A DNA stretch of 64,000 nucleotides from NCBI GenBank assembly GCA_013153495.1, contig JAADEH010000012.1, positions 1 to 64,000 of the forward strand. Direction: 5' to 3'. Each line of letters opens with the position of its first letter. Within the stretch, counting starts at the first letter, position 1. Positions 63,161 to 64,000 of this stretch are shown in pieces. The notes under the pieces were generated by a model that made no database searches, was not told the origin of the DNA, and was given only the letters and a program-made list of their open reading frames with translations. The position numbers were made by a program, and so were the translations under genes. Origin of the DNA: Aquificota bacterium (GTDB taxonomy: Bacteria; Aquificota; Aquificia; Aquificales; Aquificaceae).

Positions 63161-63574
63161 TTAACCTCCCCCCAGCTTGAGGAAGGCATATATCAACCAT
63201 CCCGTTATAGCAACATATATCCATACAACAGCGGTAATGGGAGCAATCTTTTTGTGTTTCGAGAGCCTGTCCGTTATCCCCAGAAACACCGTTATCACCG
63301 CAAGAGGTAAGTTTATGGCAGCGAGGATAGAGTGCGAAATAAGTATGAACATGTATAGACCCTTGTAAGGACCCTCGTAAGGCTTCGGAGGATACATAAA
63401 GTATTTAATCCCGTAAAAGACTAAAAACAGAAGCGCTAAGAAGGAAGCGCTGAGCATAGCCTTCTTGTGAAGCTCCTTCCTGCCCGTCTTTACGAAAAAA
63501 AGACCCAGCAGTATCAAAATCCCGCTCGCACCTATGGTTGCCAAACTCAAAAAGGTCAAAAGCTCGTAACTCAT
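63161..63574 (-). CDS. DUF420 membrane protein
   Basis: A 137-residue protein with four membrane helices and conserved histidines, including LISHSILAAINLPLAVITVFLG and HKKIAPITAVVWIYVAITGWLIY, as in DUF420. Genes of this family often lie with heme-copper oxidase genes, as here, and are thought to help assemble or support the oxidase. The small membrane gene just before it overlaps by none and lies 3 bases away. Confidence 0.88.
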   Translation of the reverse strand: MSYELLTFLSLATIGASGILILLGLFFVKTGRKELHKKAMLSASFLALLFLVFYGIKYFMYPPKPYEGPYKGLYMFILISHSILAAINLPLAVITVFLGITDRLSKHKKIAPITAVVWIYVAITGWLIYAFLKLGGG

Positions 63575-63577
63575 AAA

Positions 63578-63700
63578 TCACCTCAAGAGATGAACTATAA
63601 CGAAAGTCATAAGGTAAGTAAGCAGAGCGAAAACCGCCAACATTATGGCTATGGTAAAGTTAGTCCGCTTGGTGTGTTTCTTTCTGGACTCTAAGCTCAT
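63578..63700 (-). CDS. Small single-helix membrane protein in the cox operon
   Basis: A 40-residue protein (begins MSLESRKKHTKRTNF) with a basic N-terminus and one membrane helix (IAIMLAVFALLTYLMTFVIVHLL). It starts 41 bases inside the end of the oxidase gene and ends 3 bases before DUF420. Size and position suggest a small oxidase subunit or assembly factor, which is an inference. Confidence 0.6.
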   Translation of the reverse strand: MSLESRKKHTKRTNFTIAIMLAVFALLTYLMTFVIVHLLR

Positions 63701-64000
63701 GCCTTCTAATTATAGAGTAAAGAACGAACAAAACGAATATGATTCCCCCCATAACCGAAAGAACCGAACCGACACCCATAAGCACCATAAACAGATACAC
63801 CTTCAAGGACTCTATGTATCCCGTCCCGAAAGTCTTGCGGGGAGCACCATAGACGCCCGCCCAGAACAGCCCCGAAGTGAAGAGGAACATACCCACACCG
63901 TATAGATAAGGCTGAACCCTAATTAACTTGGGAAGTCTCCCCACATACCCCAGCTCTTCCAAAAACCTGTAAGTGAGAACCATCAAAGCTATCAAGATGC
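63660..64000 (-). CDS. Heme-copper oxidase subunit I, C-terminal part (cut by window edge)
   Basis: The last 113 or so codons of a membrane protein whose frame is open to the window edge. RVQPYLYGVGMFLFTSGLFWAGVYGAPRKTFG and KVYLFMVLMGVGSVLSVMGGIIFVLFVLYSI match the last two helices of cytochrome c oxidase subunit I. The metal ligands lie outside the window. Aerobic or microaerobic respiration fits a hydrogen- or sulfur-oxidising organism. It leads an operon continuing through DUF420 towards smc. Confidence 0.8.
   Translation of the reverse strand, partial: ILIALMVLTYRFLEELGYVGRLPKLIRVQPYLYGVGMFLFTSGLFWAGVYGAPRKTFGTGYIESLKVYLFMVLMGVGSVLSVMGGIIFVLFVLYSIIRRHELRVQKETHQAD

Overview
This window comes from a thermophilic chemolithoautotroph of the Aquificaceae, most like the Hydrogenobacter/Thermocrinis/Aquifex group. 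The evidence is the combination of genes: reverse gyrase (53832-57275), a HypX protein for making the CO ligand of NiFe-hydrogenase (7925-9616), a long SucD-type subunit that fits citryl-CoA synthetase (6356-7399), a biotin-dependent 2-oxoacid carboxylase subunit (22168-24018) as used around the reductive TCA cycle, and LpxD, OmpH, TolC and TonB-type proteins of a Gram-negative envelope. The genus is an inference. Gene density is very high, operon genes commonly overlap by 4-30 bases, and several tail-to-tail neighbours overlap as well.

Layout. 1-4470: metallophosphoesterase and ilvD on the minus strand, a membrane diguanylate cyclase, and tmRNA (minus). 4471-9616: kamA-yihY, then ccsB and a methyltransferase, facing hypX. 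9681-16012: a MATE exporter overlapping a chemoreceptor tail to tail, then a flagellar hook-filament junction operon (small FlgN-like ORF, flgK, flgL). 16009-17495: a K+ channel with RCK domains and a small membrane protein. 17529-24620: a long plus-strand run with a CZB/EAL protein, DUF167, pyrB, ispF, a patatin, the carboxylase subunit and hisG, facing carA. 26098-28340: rsgA, an EAL/HDOD regulator and a zinc ribbon, facing gpsA. 29277-40577: a long plus-strand series (TonB-like, aldolase-family enzyme, fabI, a short molybdopterin-family protein, hpf, secF, prepilin peptidase, hemC, two small membrane proteins, HerA-like ATPase, AmiC-type amidase, diheme cytochrome). 40580-41136: a RelE/RHH toxin-antitoxin pair with an operator palindrome. 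41661-47395: an RND tripartite efflux operon with a 20-bp palindromic operator in its promoter. 47495-50000: a DUF815 ATPase, a tandem ferritin, then a CRISPR leader and a short array without cas genes. 50012-57275: trmB, a hypothetical gene, dxs, a DUF2231-like membrane protein and reverse gyrase. 57334-58173: an HpaA-like lipoprotein with its own strong promoter. 58188-64000: a minus-strand operon reading coxI (cut by the window edge), a 40-aa membrane protein, DUF420, ompH, lpxD, smc.

Themes. Carbon fixation (CcsB, PycB/CfiA), hydrogenase maturation (HypX) and respiration (cox, diheme cytochrome) sit among biosynthetic genes rather than in large functional clusters. Cyclic-di-GMP turnover is represented three times (2941-3918, 17774-19786, 26976-28142) and goes with the chemotaxis and flagellar genes. 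AT-richer islands (toxin-antitoxin, HpaA-like lipoprotein, CRISPR surroundings, the EAL/HDOD gene) look like the more recently acquired parts.

The most notable hidden structure is a 91-bp inverted repeat with 89 matches. One copy is the leader of the CRISPR array at 49213-49303. The other is at 1-91, pointing out of the window on the minus strand, which predicts a second CRISPR array just beyond the left edge. Other observations worth checking: a CZB-degenerate GGDEF-EAL protein, a possible S-layer-like/diheme cytochrome fusion, a module shared by FlgK and FlgL, and a recurrent arrangement in which -10 elements lie 7-12 bases before start codons that lack a ribosome binding site, suggesting leaderless mRNAs.
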